Positions 8,201 through 15,569 of a stretch of DNA of 26,130 nt are shown piece by piece. The position numbers and the translations under genes were made by a program. The stretch is from an uncultured Clostridia bacterium (GTDB taxonomy: Bacteria > Bacillota > Clostridia > Monoglobales > Monoglobaceae): NCBI GenBank assembly GCA_934463175.1, contig CAKSIW010000037.1, positions 1 through 26,130 on the forward strand. The letters run 5' to 3'. Every line of letters begins with the position of its first letter. Position 1 is the first letter of the stretch. The notes beneath the pieces are model-generated. The model was not told the origin of the DNA and did not search any database. It saw only the letters and a list, made by a program, of their open reading frames with translations.

Positions 8201-9590
8201 ATATGTGTTCAAGGCAGGCACAATCGGCACAATCGCCGACAAAACCGCAATCGGATTTTATGCGAGAAAATATTACGAGAAAAAGGGAATCACCCCGACA
8301 CAAGCAGAGCTGAAAAGGGTTTCAAAGGGTCTTGTTGATGTCAAGCAGACAACGGGTCAGCACCCGGGCGGCGTTATCGTATGCCCAAAAACCATGGACA
8401 TACACGATTTCTGTCCCGTTCAGCACCCGGCAGACAAAAAGGATTCGGGAATTGTCACAACGCATTTTGACTTCCATTCAATTCATGATAACCTGCTCAA
8501 GCTTGACATTCTCGGACATGATGACCCGTCAACAATACGTATGCTTGAAACGCTCACAGGCATTGACGCAAAGGAAATTCCGCTTGACGACCCCGAAACC
8601 ATGAGCATATTTTCAAGCACGGACGCAATTGGCGTGACGCCGGAGCAAATCAAAAGCAAGGTCGGCACATTCGGCGTGCCGGAGTTCGGAACGTCATTCA
8701 CAAGACAAATGCTGCTTGACACCCTGCCGACAACGTTCTATGAGCTGGTTCTGATTGCGGGACTGTCTCACGGCACGGACGTTTGGCTCGGCAACGCTCA
8801 GGAGCTTATCCGTGCAAAGGTCGCGACGCTTTCGGAGGTTATCGGTGTTCGTGACGATATTATGACATATCTGATTAACAAGGGCTTAGAGCCGGGAATG
8901 GCATTCAAGATTATGGAGTTTGTCAGAAAGGGACGCGCGGCAAAGGAGGGTATGCCCGAGGATTTTGAAGCGGCAATGCGTGAGCATGATGTCCCCGACT
9001 GGTATATTGCGTCCTGTAAAAAAATTAAATATATGTTCCCGAAGGCGCACGCGGCGGCATATGTCATGATGGGCTTCCGTGTTGCATATTTCAAGGTTCA
9101 CTATCCCGTGGAATTTTATATTGCATATTACACGGTCCGCGCGGACTTGTTTGACGCGGCAATCATGGCGCAGGGAGACGAGACCCTGCAAAGCGAGATG
9201 AGAAAGCTTGAAATGAAGCAGCAGGAGATGAAGCAGCAGCACAAAGACTGGTCGGCAACAGACAAAAGCGTATATACCATATGCGAGATTTGCCATGAGA
9301 TGTATCAGAGGGGAATCGAGTTTCTGCCTGTTGATATATATAAATCCCATGCATTCAAGTTCAGCCGCGAGGACGGAAAAATCCGTCTGCCGATTAATGC
9401 GTTTCAGGGAATCGGAGACGCGGCGGCGCAGAACATTATGGACGCGCGCGAGGAAGGCGAATTTATGTCGGTTGACGACCTCAAAACGCGTGCAAAGCTC
9501 ACGAAAACCGTCATTGAAACACTCAGCGCAAACGGCTGTCTGAATGGCTTGCCCGAAACAAGCCAGCTGTCGCTGTTTGACGCTATGTAG
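5268..9590 (+). CDS. polC: DNA polymerase III alpha subunit, Gram-positive PolC type
   Basis: 1440 aa, full length for PolC, the high-fidelity replicative polymerase with built-in 3'-5' exonuclease. Domain order: N-terminal domain (1-220); OB fold (about 225-315); PHP domain beginning ELHLHTKMS (about 325-335); inserted DnaQ-like exonuclease with DIETTG near 419 and HRAVDD near 557; the rest of PHP; palm/fingers with a four-cysteine zinc motif (CPHYICPNC at 895, CPKCG at 924), catalytic PDIDLNFSG (about 953) and TGQHPGG (about 1028). The last residues contain QLSLF (1433-1437), matching the beta-clamp-binding consensus. The start is a TTG overlapping the ispG stop, 5 bases after AAGGAG; no in-frame ATG is close by. 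Confidence 0.97.
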   Translation: MSLAGILDIFDKVTVLDGFAKKLEACTVDDFVVDMKKKCITVRLLSGELISKPDLFEFIDMAKAQYALDGLEINIKYNNVEFSEEYYRNVLVSLFRKSSICKAFLTSSYASLCGNVLKIGNVKCGREILKKNNCERIIREIVSEELGLPVTVEIDADEIDMEAYNSEKEERLSEINKRIAAQAPPKKEEEKAAAPIEAAVGVVFGKAISEEITPMIDLRVGMGICAVHGEVIDAEVREINKDGKLAYIAVRFDIGDDNWAITCELFGKADTVKKAVPAIREGNILTVRGTYEYNERADRDQMKVLSVELHEKPSIRMDKAEEKRVELHLHTKMSAKDAITSATDLINRAAKWGHRAIAITDHGVAQAFPEANTAAGKIKKGGQDFKVLYGVEGYFVNDLPLNVNSIPRSYTDNSYVVFDIETTGLDPESEMITEIGAVKVVGGRIVDSFARLVNPGRPIPPNISELTGITDDMVADKPSIDEVLPLFLDFCGDCIVVAHNAKFDTSFIRTQAARLEKEFLNKVEDTLALSRELFPDEKSHKLNVVAKRLDVSLENHHRAVDDAQAAADIFVKLMQIKEERERTLGNEYTIDTNPELLKTPYHHIIILAKNAVGLKNMYKLISKSNLNYFYKKPRIPKSILSKYREGLIIGSACEQGELFKAIRDGRPQEEIEEIASFYDYLEIQPIGNNEFMIRNGVVPDREALRELNRRVVELGEKMNIPVAATCDVHFMDPKDELYRRVLQGAQGYGDADLQAPLYFRTTGEMLEEFSYLGEEKAYEVVVKNTNMIADMIEDIQPVKSGSYPPSIENCEQDLSDMCHEFAHKVYGDKLPRIVQERMDRELGCILGYGYAVMYMIAHKLVKKSNEAGYLVGSRGSVGSSFAAYLAGITEVNALCPHYICPNCKESIFFEHGEFNIGIDMPDKDCPKCGTKMRKDGFNIPFETFLGFKGDKVPDIDLNFSGEYQATAHKYVEELFGEGYVFKAGTIGTIADKTAIGFYARKYYEKKGITPTQAELKRVSKGLVDVKQTTGQHPGGVIVCPKTMDIHDFCPVQHPADKKDSGIVTTHFDFHSIHDNLLKLDILGHDDPSTIRMLETLTGIDAKEIPLDDPETMSIFSSTDAIGVTPEQIKSKVGTFGVPEFGTSFTRQMLLDTLPTTFYELVLIAGLSHGTDVWLGNAQELIRAKVATLSEVIGVRDDIMTYLINKGLEPGMAFKIMEFVRKGRAAKEGMPEDFEAAMREHDVPDWYIASCKKIKYMFPKAHAAAYVMMGFRVAYFKVHYPVEFYIAYYTVRADLFDAAIMAQGDETLQSEMRKLEMKQQEMKQQHKDWSATDKSVYTICEICHEMYQRGIEFLPVDIYKSHAFKFSREDGKIRLPINAFQGIGDAAAQNIMDAREEGEFMSVDDLKTRAKLTKTVIETLSANGCLNGLPETSQLSLFDAM

Positions 9591-9622
9591 AATATATTCC
9601 GAAACCGAAAGGAGCAGCACAA

Positions 9623-11776
9623 ATGACAATTGCAGAAAGAATTGCAGAAGAATTGAATCTTGCGCAGTGGCAGGTTGACAACACCATTGCGCTTATTGAC
9701 GAGGGAAACACAATCCCTTTCATATCACGTTACCGCAAGGAGGCAACCGGAGCTCTCAATGACGAGGTTCTCCGCACCTTTGACGAGAGACTGACATACC
9801 TTCGCAGTATGGAGGAGAGAAAAGCGGACATAAAGCGCATAATCGAGGAGCAGGGAAAGCTGAACGATGAAATCTCGGCGGCGATTGACAAGGCGCAGAA
9901 GCTTGCGGAGCTGGAGGACATATACCGTCCGTTCAGACCAAAACGCCGCACAAGAGCAACAATCGCAAAGGAAAAGGGCTTGGAGCCGCTTGCAATGATT
10001 CTATATTTGCAGAACGTGACAGAGGGGACGGCGGAGGAGCTTGCCGCGCCGTATATTAATGAAGAAAAAGAGGTCATGACCGCGGAGGACGCATTCGGCG
10101 GCGCAATGGACATCATTGCCGAAACGGTTTCGGACAATGCGGAGCACAGAAAGAAAATCCGTGAGCTGACCGCAAAAACGGGATTTTTAATTTCAAAGGC
10201 GGCAACCGAGGAGGATTCGGTATACAGGCTATATTATGACTTTTCCGAGCCTGTCGCAAAAGCAGTTCCGCACAGAATCCTTGCGATTGACCGCGGCGAA
10301 AAGGAAAAGCTGCTCTCGGTCTCGATTGAATGCGATGAAGAAAAAATCCTTGCTTATTTGAAGAAAAAGGAAATTATTGGAAATAATTCAATTGCAAGGA
10401 GTTATGTTGAGGCGGCGGTTGAGGACGCATATAAAAGGCTGATTCAGCCTGCAATTGAACGTGAAATCAGGAACGAGCTGACGGAGACGGCGCAGGAGCA
10501 GGCAATGCAGGTGTTCAAGGTCAACCTTAAAAATCTTCTCATGCAGGCACCGATTCGCGGTCAGGTGGTCATGGGGCTTGATCCGGGCTACAGAACGGGC
10601 TGCAAGGTCGGAGTTGTTGATGAGACGGGCAAGGTGCTTGACACGGGAGTTATATATGTCACACATTCCGCGGCGAGAGCGGAGGAGGCAAAGCGTCTTT
10701 TGAAGTCCATGATAAGGAAATACGGCGTCACGCTCATTTCAATCGGAAACGGAACTGCTTCAAAGGAGACGGAAATTTTTGCGGCACAGCTCATCAAGGA
10801 AATTCCCGAGTGCAATGTCAAATATATAATCACAAATGAGGCAGGCGCGTCGGTATATTCCGCGTCAAAGCTTGCGGCAGAGGAATTTCCTGATTTTGAT
10901 GTGACGCAGAGGAGCGCGGTTTCAATTGCAAGACGCGTTCAGGATCCTCTTGCGGAGCTTGTCAAGATTGACCCGAAGGCAATTGGTGTGGGACAATATC
11001 AGCATGATATGAACCAGAAGCGGCTCGGTGAAACTCTCGGCGGTGTTGTTGAGGATTGCGTGAACAGTGTCGGTGTTGACCTGAACACGGCGTCCGCAAA
11101 GCTGCTTGAGGCGGTTTCGGGTGTCAATGCGTCCATTGCAGGCAACATTGTGAAATACCGCGAGAGCGAGGGAAGGTTCACAAGCCGCAGCCAACTGAAA
11201 AAGGTTGGCAAGCTCGGACCGAAGGCGTTTCAGCAGTGCGCAGGCTTTTTGAGAATTGCGGACGGCGAAAATGTTCTTGACAACACCTCGGTTCACCCTG
11301 AGTCATATTCTGCGGCGAAGGCTCTCATCGGACAGCTCGGATATTCGGAAGATGATGTCCGCAGCAGCGGTTTAAAGGATATTAAGGAAAGAATCAAGGG
11401 AGAAAGCTTATCCGCGCTTGCGGAGCAGCTCGGAATCGGTGAGCTGACACTGCGTGACATAATTGATGAGCTTGTGAAGCCGGGCAGAGACCCGAGAGAC
11501 ACGGTTGAGCAGCCCTTGCTCCGTGAGGACGTCATGAGCATGGAGGATCTGAAGCCCGATATGATTCTGACGGGAACGGTCAGAAATGTCATTGATTTCG
11601 GTGTGTTTGTTGATATTGGTGTTCATCAGGACGGACTGGTTCACATTTCACAGCTCAGTGACAAGTTTGTCAAGCATCCGACCGATGTTGTTTCAATCGG
11701 TGATATTGTTAAGGTTAAGGTTTTGGAGGTTGACATTCCGAAAAAGAGAATTTCCTTGACCATGAGAGGGGTATAG
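9623..11776 (+). CDS. tex: Tex-family RNA-binding transcription accessory protein
   Basis: 717 aa. Tex/YdcI proteins bind nucleic acid and affect transcription; the exact role in Clostridia is uncertain. Seen in order: N-terminal helical Tex region (AQWQVDNTIALI, FISRYRKEATG at about 33-43); YqgF/RNase-H-like domain starting VMGLDPGYRTG (about 315); helix-hairpin-helix region (about 480-545, VGVDLNTASAKLL then KVGKLGPKAFQQCAGF); C-terminal S1 domain (about 645-717, GTVRNVIDFGVFVDIG, DGLVHISQLSD). Length is slightly below the 720-780 usual for the family and no domain is missing. AAAGGAG precedes the ATG by 8 bases. It lies 32 bp after polC and 1 bp before the MATE gene, consistent with one operon. 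Confidence 0.95.
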   Translation: MTIAERIAEELNLAQWQVDNTIALIDEGNTIPFISRYRKEATGALNDEVLRTFDERLTYLRSMEERKADIKRIIEEQGKLNDEISAAIDKAQKLAELEDIYRPFRPKRRTRATIAKEKGLEPLAMILYLQNVTEGTAEELAAPYINEEKEVMTAEDAFGGAMDIIAETVSDNAEHRKKIRELTAKTGFLISKAATEEDSVYRLYYDFSEPVAKAVPHRILAIDRGEKEKLLSVSIECDEEKILAYLKKKEIIGNNSIARSYVEAAVEDAYKRLIQPAIEREIRNELTETAQEQAMQVFKVNLKNLLMQAPIRGQVVMGLDPGYRTGCKVGVVDETGKVLDTGVIYVTHSAARAEEAKRLLKSMIRKYGVTLISIGNGTASKETEIFAAQLIKEIPECNVKYIITNEAGASVYSASKLAAEEFPDFDVTQRSAVSIARRVQDPLAELVKIDPKAIGVGQYQHDMNQKRLGETLGGVVEDCVNSVGVDLNTASAKLLEAVSGVNASIAGNIVKYRESEGRFTSRSQLKKVGKLGPKAFQQCAGFLRIADGENVLDNTSVHPESYSAAKALIGQLGYSEDDVRSSGLKDIKERIKGESLSALAEQLGIGELTLRDIIDELVKPGRDPRDTVEQPLLREDVMSMEDLKPDMILTGTVRNVIDFGVFVDIGVHQDGLVHISQLSDKFVKHPTDVVSIGDIVKVKVLEVDIPKKRISLTMRGV

Positions 11777-11777
11777 T

Positions 11778-13118
11778 GTGAAGTCATTTTACAAGAGTTT
11801 TTTCATATTGATGATTCCGATGGCTCTCAAGGAGCTGATTGCGGCGTTTATTAATCTTCTTGACAGTGTTATGCTCGGTGAATTTGGAAAAGATGTCATC
11901 GCGGCTGTCGGAATTGCAAATCAGTGGTATTTTCTGTTTACGGTTGTTGTTTTCGGAATGTGCGGCGGAGCAGGAGTTTTTGCCGCGCAGTATTGGGGTG
12001 CGCGCGATGTTCCGCGAATTAAAAAGGTTCTCGGACTGAACCTGATTCTGGTTGCGTTGGCGTCGGCGGTGTTTGTTTCGGCGGCTATTTTTATTCCCGA
12101 CAAAATCATTTGGATATTCAGAAAAGACCCCGAAGTGATTGAAGTTGGTGTCAGGTATCTCAGAATTGCAGGCTTTTCATATATCTTTGCCGGGGTGACG
12201 TCGGCATATGATATCAGTCTTTGTTGCAGTGAACACCCGAACATTCCGTTTTTGTCGAGGTTTGTCGGCTTGCTTGTGAATCTGTTTCTGAACTGGGTTC
12301 TCATAAACGGCAAGCTCGGTTTTCCGTATTTGGGAGTTGAGGGCGCGGCAATTGCGACAATAATCGCAAGGGCGGCAGAACTTATAATCATTCTCGGCGC
12401 GGTCTATGGCAAGCGGCTGATTCAGGCGGCAGGACTGCGTGAGCTGTTTGAAATTCCGCGCGGTATGATTGGCGGATATTTCAAGGCGGCTTTGCCTGTC
12501 ATGATTAATGAGGGTGCTTGGGCACTCGGCGTCACTGCATATTCATGGGTGTTTGCGCAGAACAGCACGGACGCAATGGTTGTGATTACGATTGTTTCAA
12601 ACATTGAACGTCTTTTGCTTGTGTTCTTCCACGGCGGAGGAAATGCCGCAGGAATCATTGTCGGAAAGCTTGTCGGGGGCGGCGAATATGACTCGGCATA
12701 TAACATTTCAAAGAGGCTATTTTTTGTTAACATTGCTTTTTCGCTTGCAATATCCGCACTCTTTGTCTGCATTCGTCCGCTGGTTTTGCTGCCGTATAAC
12801 ATCACACCGGAGATATACCGCGAAACGTCAAATATATTGATTCTGACAGCAATTCTGATGAACATAAAAGCAATGACGTTTTTACTGATTGTCGGCGTTT
12901 TCAGAAACGGCGGCGACACCAAAAGCGCGGCACTCATAGACATGTTCTCGCTTTGGGGAATCGGTGTTCCGCTTGTGGCAATTGCAGGACTGATATTCAA
13001 GATTCCGATTTTCTATCTATACATCATCATGATGGCGGAGGAGGTCATCAAGCTCTCGCTTTGCATTCCTCACTTTCTGAGCAGAAAATGGATTAAAAAT
13101 CTGGTTTCCGGGAGGTGA
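11778..13118 (+). CDS. MATE family multidrug/cation antiporter
   Basis: 446 aa and very hydrophobic, consistent with 12 transmembrane helices in two homologous halves. MATE transporters couple export of drugs or metabolites to Na+ or H+ influx. The N-terminus (IPMALKELIAAFINLLDSVMLG) matches the helix-1 MATE signature, and the conserved GAGVFAAQYWGA segment follows in helix 2. The substrate cannot be predicted. GTG start 1 base after the tex stop, with GAGAGGGG upstream, so translation is probably coupled to tex. The stop is 3 bases before the parS site. Nothing suggests truncation. Confidence 0.9.
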   Translation: MKSFYKSFFILMIPMALKELIAAFINLLDSVMLGEFGKDVIAAVGIANQWYFLFTVVVFGMCGGAGVFAAQYWGARDVPRIKKVLGLNLILVALASAVFVSAAIFIPDKIIWIFRKDPEVIEVGVRYLRIAGFSYIFAGVTSAYDISLCCSEHPNIPFLSRFVGLLVNLFLNWVLINGKLGFPYLGVEGAAIATIIARAAELIIILGAVYGKRLIQAAGLRELFEIPRGMIGGYFKAALPVMINEGAWALGVTAYSWVFAQNSTDAMVVITIVSNIERLLLVFFHGGGNAAGIIVGKLVGGGEYDSAYNISKRLFFVNIAFSLAISALFVCIRPLVLLPYNITPEIYRETSNILILTAILMNIKAMTFLLIVGVFRNGGDTKSAALIDMFSLWGIGVPLVAIAGLIFKIPIFYLYIIMMAEEVIKLSLCIPHFLSRKWIKNLVSGR

Positions 13119-13120
13119 AA

Positions 13121-13156
13121 ATGTTTCACGTGAAACATTTTCCGAAAAAAAGTTAA
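13121..13156 (+). CDS. Possible 11-codon micro-ORF spanning parS
   Basis: GGGAGG at 13110-13115 is followed 5 bases later by ATG at 13121 and an 11-codon frame (MFHVKHFPKKS) ending in TAA; parS encodes FHVKH. It could be the relic of a gene start that once carried parS, a leader peptide, or a coincidence in which the SD belongs to nothing. No promoter is seen specifically for it; readthrough from the MATE operon would cover it. Confidence 0.25.
   Translation: MFHVKHFPKKS
13122..13137. promoter_or_regulatory. parS: parS centromere site
   Basis: TGTTTCACGTGAAACA is a perfect 16-bp palindrome identical to the consensus bacterial parS. ParB (Spo0J), encoded 0.9 kb downstream, would load here as a CTP-dependent clamp and spread. 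The site lies between the MATE stop and the parA promoter, so spreading ParB could also influence parAB transcription (inference). Confidence 0.95.
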
Positions 13157-13174
13157 ATTTGTGCCTTTTGGATA

Positions 13175-13202
13175 TTGTAATTTTCTAAAAAAGTGCTATA
13201 AT
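13175..13202 (+). promoter_or_regulatory. Sigma-A-type promoter of parA
   Basis: TTGTAA (13175-13180), a 16-bp spacer and a perfect TATAAT (13197-13202). The predicted start near 13209 lies about 25 bases before the parA ATG. It is 38 bp downstream of parS, close enough for ParB-dependent control. Confidence 0.7.
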
Positions 13203-13234
13203 TATAGAATACAGTGATTATCGGAGGACTTGAC

Positions 13235-13999
13235 ATGGGAAAGGTTATTGCAATTGCAAATCAGAAGGGCGGCGTCGGAAAAACGACAACCGCGGTGAAT
13301 CTGAGTGCGTGTCTCGGGAAAAAGGGAAAGAAAACACTTATAATTGACATTGACCCTCAGGGCAACACAACGAGCGGTCTCGGAGTTAATCCCAGAACAA
13401 TTGAACAGTCGGTTTATGACTGCATAATTAATGATGTTCCCATGGCGGAGGTCATCACGCGGACGGAGTTTGACAACCTTTGGATTTGTCCGTCAAACAT
13501 AAATCTTGCGGGCGCGGAGCTTGAGCTTGTCATGAAGGACAACCGCGAATTTGTTCTGAAAAGGGCAATCAGCGAGATTAAGGAGCTGTTTGATTTCATT
13601 TTCATTGACTGTCCGCCGTCACTCGGCTTGATAACACTGAATTCTTTCACGGCAACCGATTCAATTCTTGTGCCGATTCAGTGTGAGTATTACGCGCTGG
13701 AGGGTCTGAGCCAGCTTACAAACACAATCAAGATGGTGAAAAAGCGGCTGAATCCGAGCCTTGCGATGGAGGGTGTTCTGCTGACAATGTTTGACGCAAG
13801 AACAAATCTCTCGATTCAGGTGGTTGACGAAGTGAAGAAATTTTTCGGGAATAAGGTATACGGAACAATAATTCCGCGGAATGTCCGTCTTTCGGAGGCG
13901 CCGAGCTTTGGACAGCCTGTCATTGAATATGACAAAAACTCAAGGGGTGCGGAGTGCTATATGGATTTGGCGGACGAGGTAATTGAGAGAAATATATAA
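13235..13999 (+). CDS. parA: Chromosome partitioning ATPase ParA/Soj
   Basis: 254 aa. Soj/ParA is a deviant-Walker ATPase that dimerises on DNA with ATP and works with ParB-parS in origin segregation; in B. subtilis it also modulates DnaA. The deviant Walker A KGGVGKTT occupies 11-18, with the signature Lys11 and Lys16. Walker A' is near LIIDIDPQGN and Walker B is FIFIDCPPSLG. The ATG at 13235 was chosen because TCGGAGG ends 7 bases upstream; a longer GTG frame from 13214 would place the SD inside the gene and begin almost at the transcription start. Followed by parB after 68 bp. Confidence 0.96.
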   Translation: MGKVIAIANQKGGVGKTTTAVNLSACLGKKGKKTLIIDIDPQGNTTSGLGVNPRTIEQSVYDCIINDVPMAEVITRTEFDNLWICPSNINLAGAELELVMKDNREFVLKRAISEIKELFDFIFIDCPPSLGLITLNSFTATDSILVPIQCEYYALEGLSQLTNTIKMVKKRLNPSLAMEGVLLTMFDARTNLSIQVVDEVKKFFGNKVYGTIIPRNVRLSEAPSFGQPVIEYDKNSRGAECYMDLADEVIERNI

Positions 14000-14014
14000 T
14001 CTGATGTCAGCTGC

Positions 14015-14043
14015 CCGAAACCGATTTTAAAGGGCGGTTTCGG
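14015..14043 (+). promoter_or_regulatory. Intercistronic hairpin between parA and parB
   Basis: Perfect 9-bp arms CCGAAACCG and CGGTTTCGG around an 11-nt loop, ending 7-8 bases before the parB Shine-Dalgarno. No T run follows, so it is not a normal terminator. It may tune the ParA:ParB ratio through mRNA stability or processing (inference). Confidence 0.5.
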
Positions 14044-14067
14044 AGTGCTAAGGAAGGTGGAAAACAA

Positions 14068-14973
14068 ATGGCAGAGACAAAGTCAAAGGCAAAAAAGGGT
14101 CTCGGCAGAGGTCTCGGAGCTTTTTTTGATAACCCGGGAATTGATGCGGTGGAGGAAAAGACAGCAGAAGGCGGCGGCGGTGTTAAAAAAATTAAAATCC
14201 GCGACATTGAGCCGAATCCCGACCAGCCGAGAAAAACATTTGATAAAGAAGCGTTGGAGGTTCTGGCGCAGTCAATTAAAGAGCATGGATTGATTCAGCC
14301 GATTCTTGTTAAAAGACAGGAAAACGGAATGTATGTCATCATTGCAGGCGAGCGCAGATGGAGGGCTTCAAAGCTTGCGGGGCTGACGGAAATTCCGTGT
14401 GTTGAGGGTGACTATTCCGAGCAGGAGGTCATGGAGCTTGCACTGATTGAGAATTTGCAGAGAGAGGACCTCAACCCGATTGAAGAGGCGGAAGGCTATC
14501 TCCGCCTGATTGATTCATTCGGCTTGAAGCAGGAGGAGGTTGCAAGCCGTGTCGGCAAGAGCCGCAGTGCGGTTGCAAATTCCCTCAGACTCAACAATCT
14601 GTGTGATGATGTGAAGAAGGCTGTCATTGACGGCGCAATTTCACAGGGTCATGCGAGGGCTCTTCTTGCGGTGACTGACCGTGCAAAGCAAACAGAGCTT
14701 GCAGAAAAAATTGAAAAGGAAGGCTTGAACGTTCGTCAGACCGAAAAGCTTGTTTCGGCTCTTCTTGCGGACAAGCCCAAAAAAGCGGCTGCGGAAAAAG
14801 ATGAAAACATTGAAACCTATTTCAGAGAATTGGAGCAGCGGCTTTCGGGAACGGTCGGCACAAGGGTTCAGATTAAAAACGGAAAAAATAAGGGAAAAAT
14901 TGAAATTGAATATTACAGCAATGATGACCTTGAAAATATATTGAAAAAACTCGAAAAATGGAAAGAAATGTAA
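14068..14973 (+). CDS. parB: ParB/Spo0J chromosome partitioning protein
   Basis: 301 aa. ParB is a parS-specific CTPase clamp that recruits SMC and stimulates ParA. The N-terminal basic KAKKGLGRGLGAFF (about 4-17) matches the ParA-stimulating peptide of the family. The CTP-binding region includes NPDQPRKTF (about 50-58) and the arginine-rich GERRWRA (94-100). The parS-reading helix-turn-helix follows (EEVASRVGKSRSAVANSLR, about 153-171). The C-terminal dimerisation segment (RELEQRLSGTVGTRVQI) is also present. AAGGTGG precedes the ATG. It forms parABS with the upstream parA and the perfect site at 13122. Confidence 0.96.
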   Translation: MAETKSKAKKGLGRGLGAFFDNPGIDAVEEKTAEGGGGVKKIKIRDIEPNPDQPRKTFDKEALEVLAQSIKEHGLIQPILVKRQENGMYVIIAGERRWRASKLAGLTEIPCVEGDYSEQEVMELALIENLQREDLNPIEEAEGYLRLIDSFGLKQEEVASRVGKSRSAVANSLRLNNLCDDVKKAVIDGAISQGHARALLAVTDRAKQTELAEKIEKEGLNVRQTEKLVSALLADKPKKAAAEKDENIETYFRELEQRLSGTVGTRVQIKNGKNKGKIEIEYYSNDDLENILKKLEKWKEM

Positions 14974-15110
14974 AAATATTGACCTCTTAAAACCTATCTA
15001 AAATGCAAAAAACGAAACGCGGCAATGTAACTTTATTAAAAGAGTGCCAAAGCGGTTTTAGGGGCAAAATTTGAGCAATTAAAGATATAGACAAAAACGG
15101 CGGTGAAAAA

Positions 15111-15521
15111 ATGAAGAAGGATTACAAAAAATTATACATGTATGCAATCATAATGACGGTGAGTGTTCTTGTCATTGTTCTGATTGCGTGCTTGTCGGAA
15201 TCGAGAATCGACAGTTATCAGACGGAGTATGAAAATAAGCTTACGGCGCGAAAGACGGAAATTGACGCACTCGAAAAAAAGGTTGCGGAGCTTGAGGACG
15301 AAAACAGCGAACTGAAGAAGCAAAACGAGAGCAGCATGACGGCGCAGTCTAAGCTTGACGCGCAGAATCAGATTTTTTCTGATCTGACACAGATTTATAT
15401 GCTTGCAAAGCAGGGAAAGACTCAGGAGGCAAAGACCGCACTTTCGGCAATTGAAACAGGCGGCTTTGACGATTCGGCACTTGCATATTATGAAATACTG
15501 AAGGACATGCTTGAAAAATAA
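15111..15521 (+). CDS. Small membrane-anchored coiled-coil protein, unknown function
   Basis: 136 aa. A short lysine-rich cytoplasmic start is followed by one hydrophobic segment (about 8-27) ending in LIAC, which fits a lipobox (Cys27) but could equally be a plain transmembrane anchor. Residues about 36-78 form a charged heptad-like coiled coil (ALEKKVAELEDENSELKKQ). The C-terminal 50 residues look helical, with a tetratricopeptide-like flavour (YMLAKQGKTQEAKTALSAIE). It sits 137 bp after parB and 48 bp before serS, the slot often filled by a DUF4446 gene in Clostridium genomes, but I do not recognise DUF4446 here. GGCGGTG precedes the ATG. A role in division or envelope is possible only by context. 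No clear promoter was seen in 14974-15110. Confidence 0.75.
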   Translation: MKKDYKKLYMYAIIMTVSVLVIVLIACLSESRIDSYQTEYENKLTARKTEIDALEKKVAELEDENSELKKQNESSMTAQSKLDAQNQIFSDLTQIYMLAKQGKTQEAKTALSAIETGGFDDSALAYYEILKDMLEK

Positions 15522-15569
15522 ATTTGAAAATTATTAAAACTTGCCGTATGGCGGAATGGAGATATAAAA

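Noticed and set aside
8886..9629. 247-codon minus-strand frame opposite polC
   Set aside because: Antisense to an intact conserved polC region with no ribosome site or recognisable domain.
15522..15569. T-box or serine riboswitch upstream of serS
   Set aside because: Only 48 bp separate serS from the previous gene, too short for a T-box, and no terminator hairpin is present.
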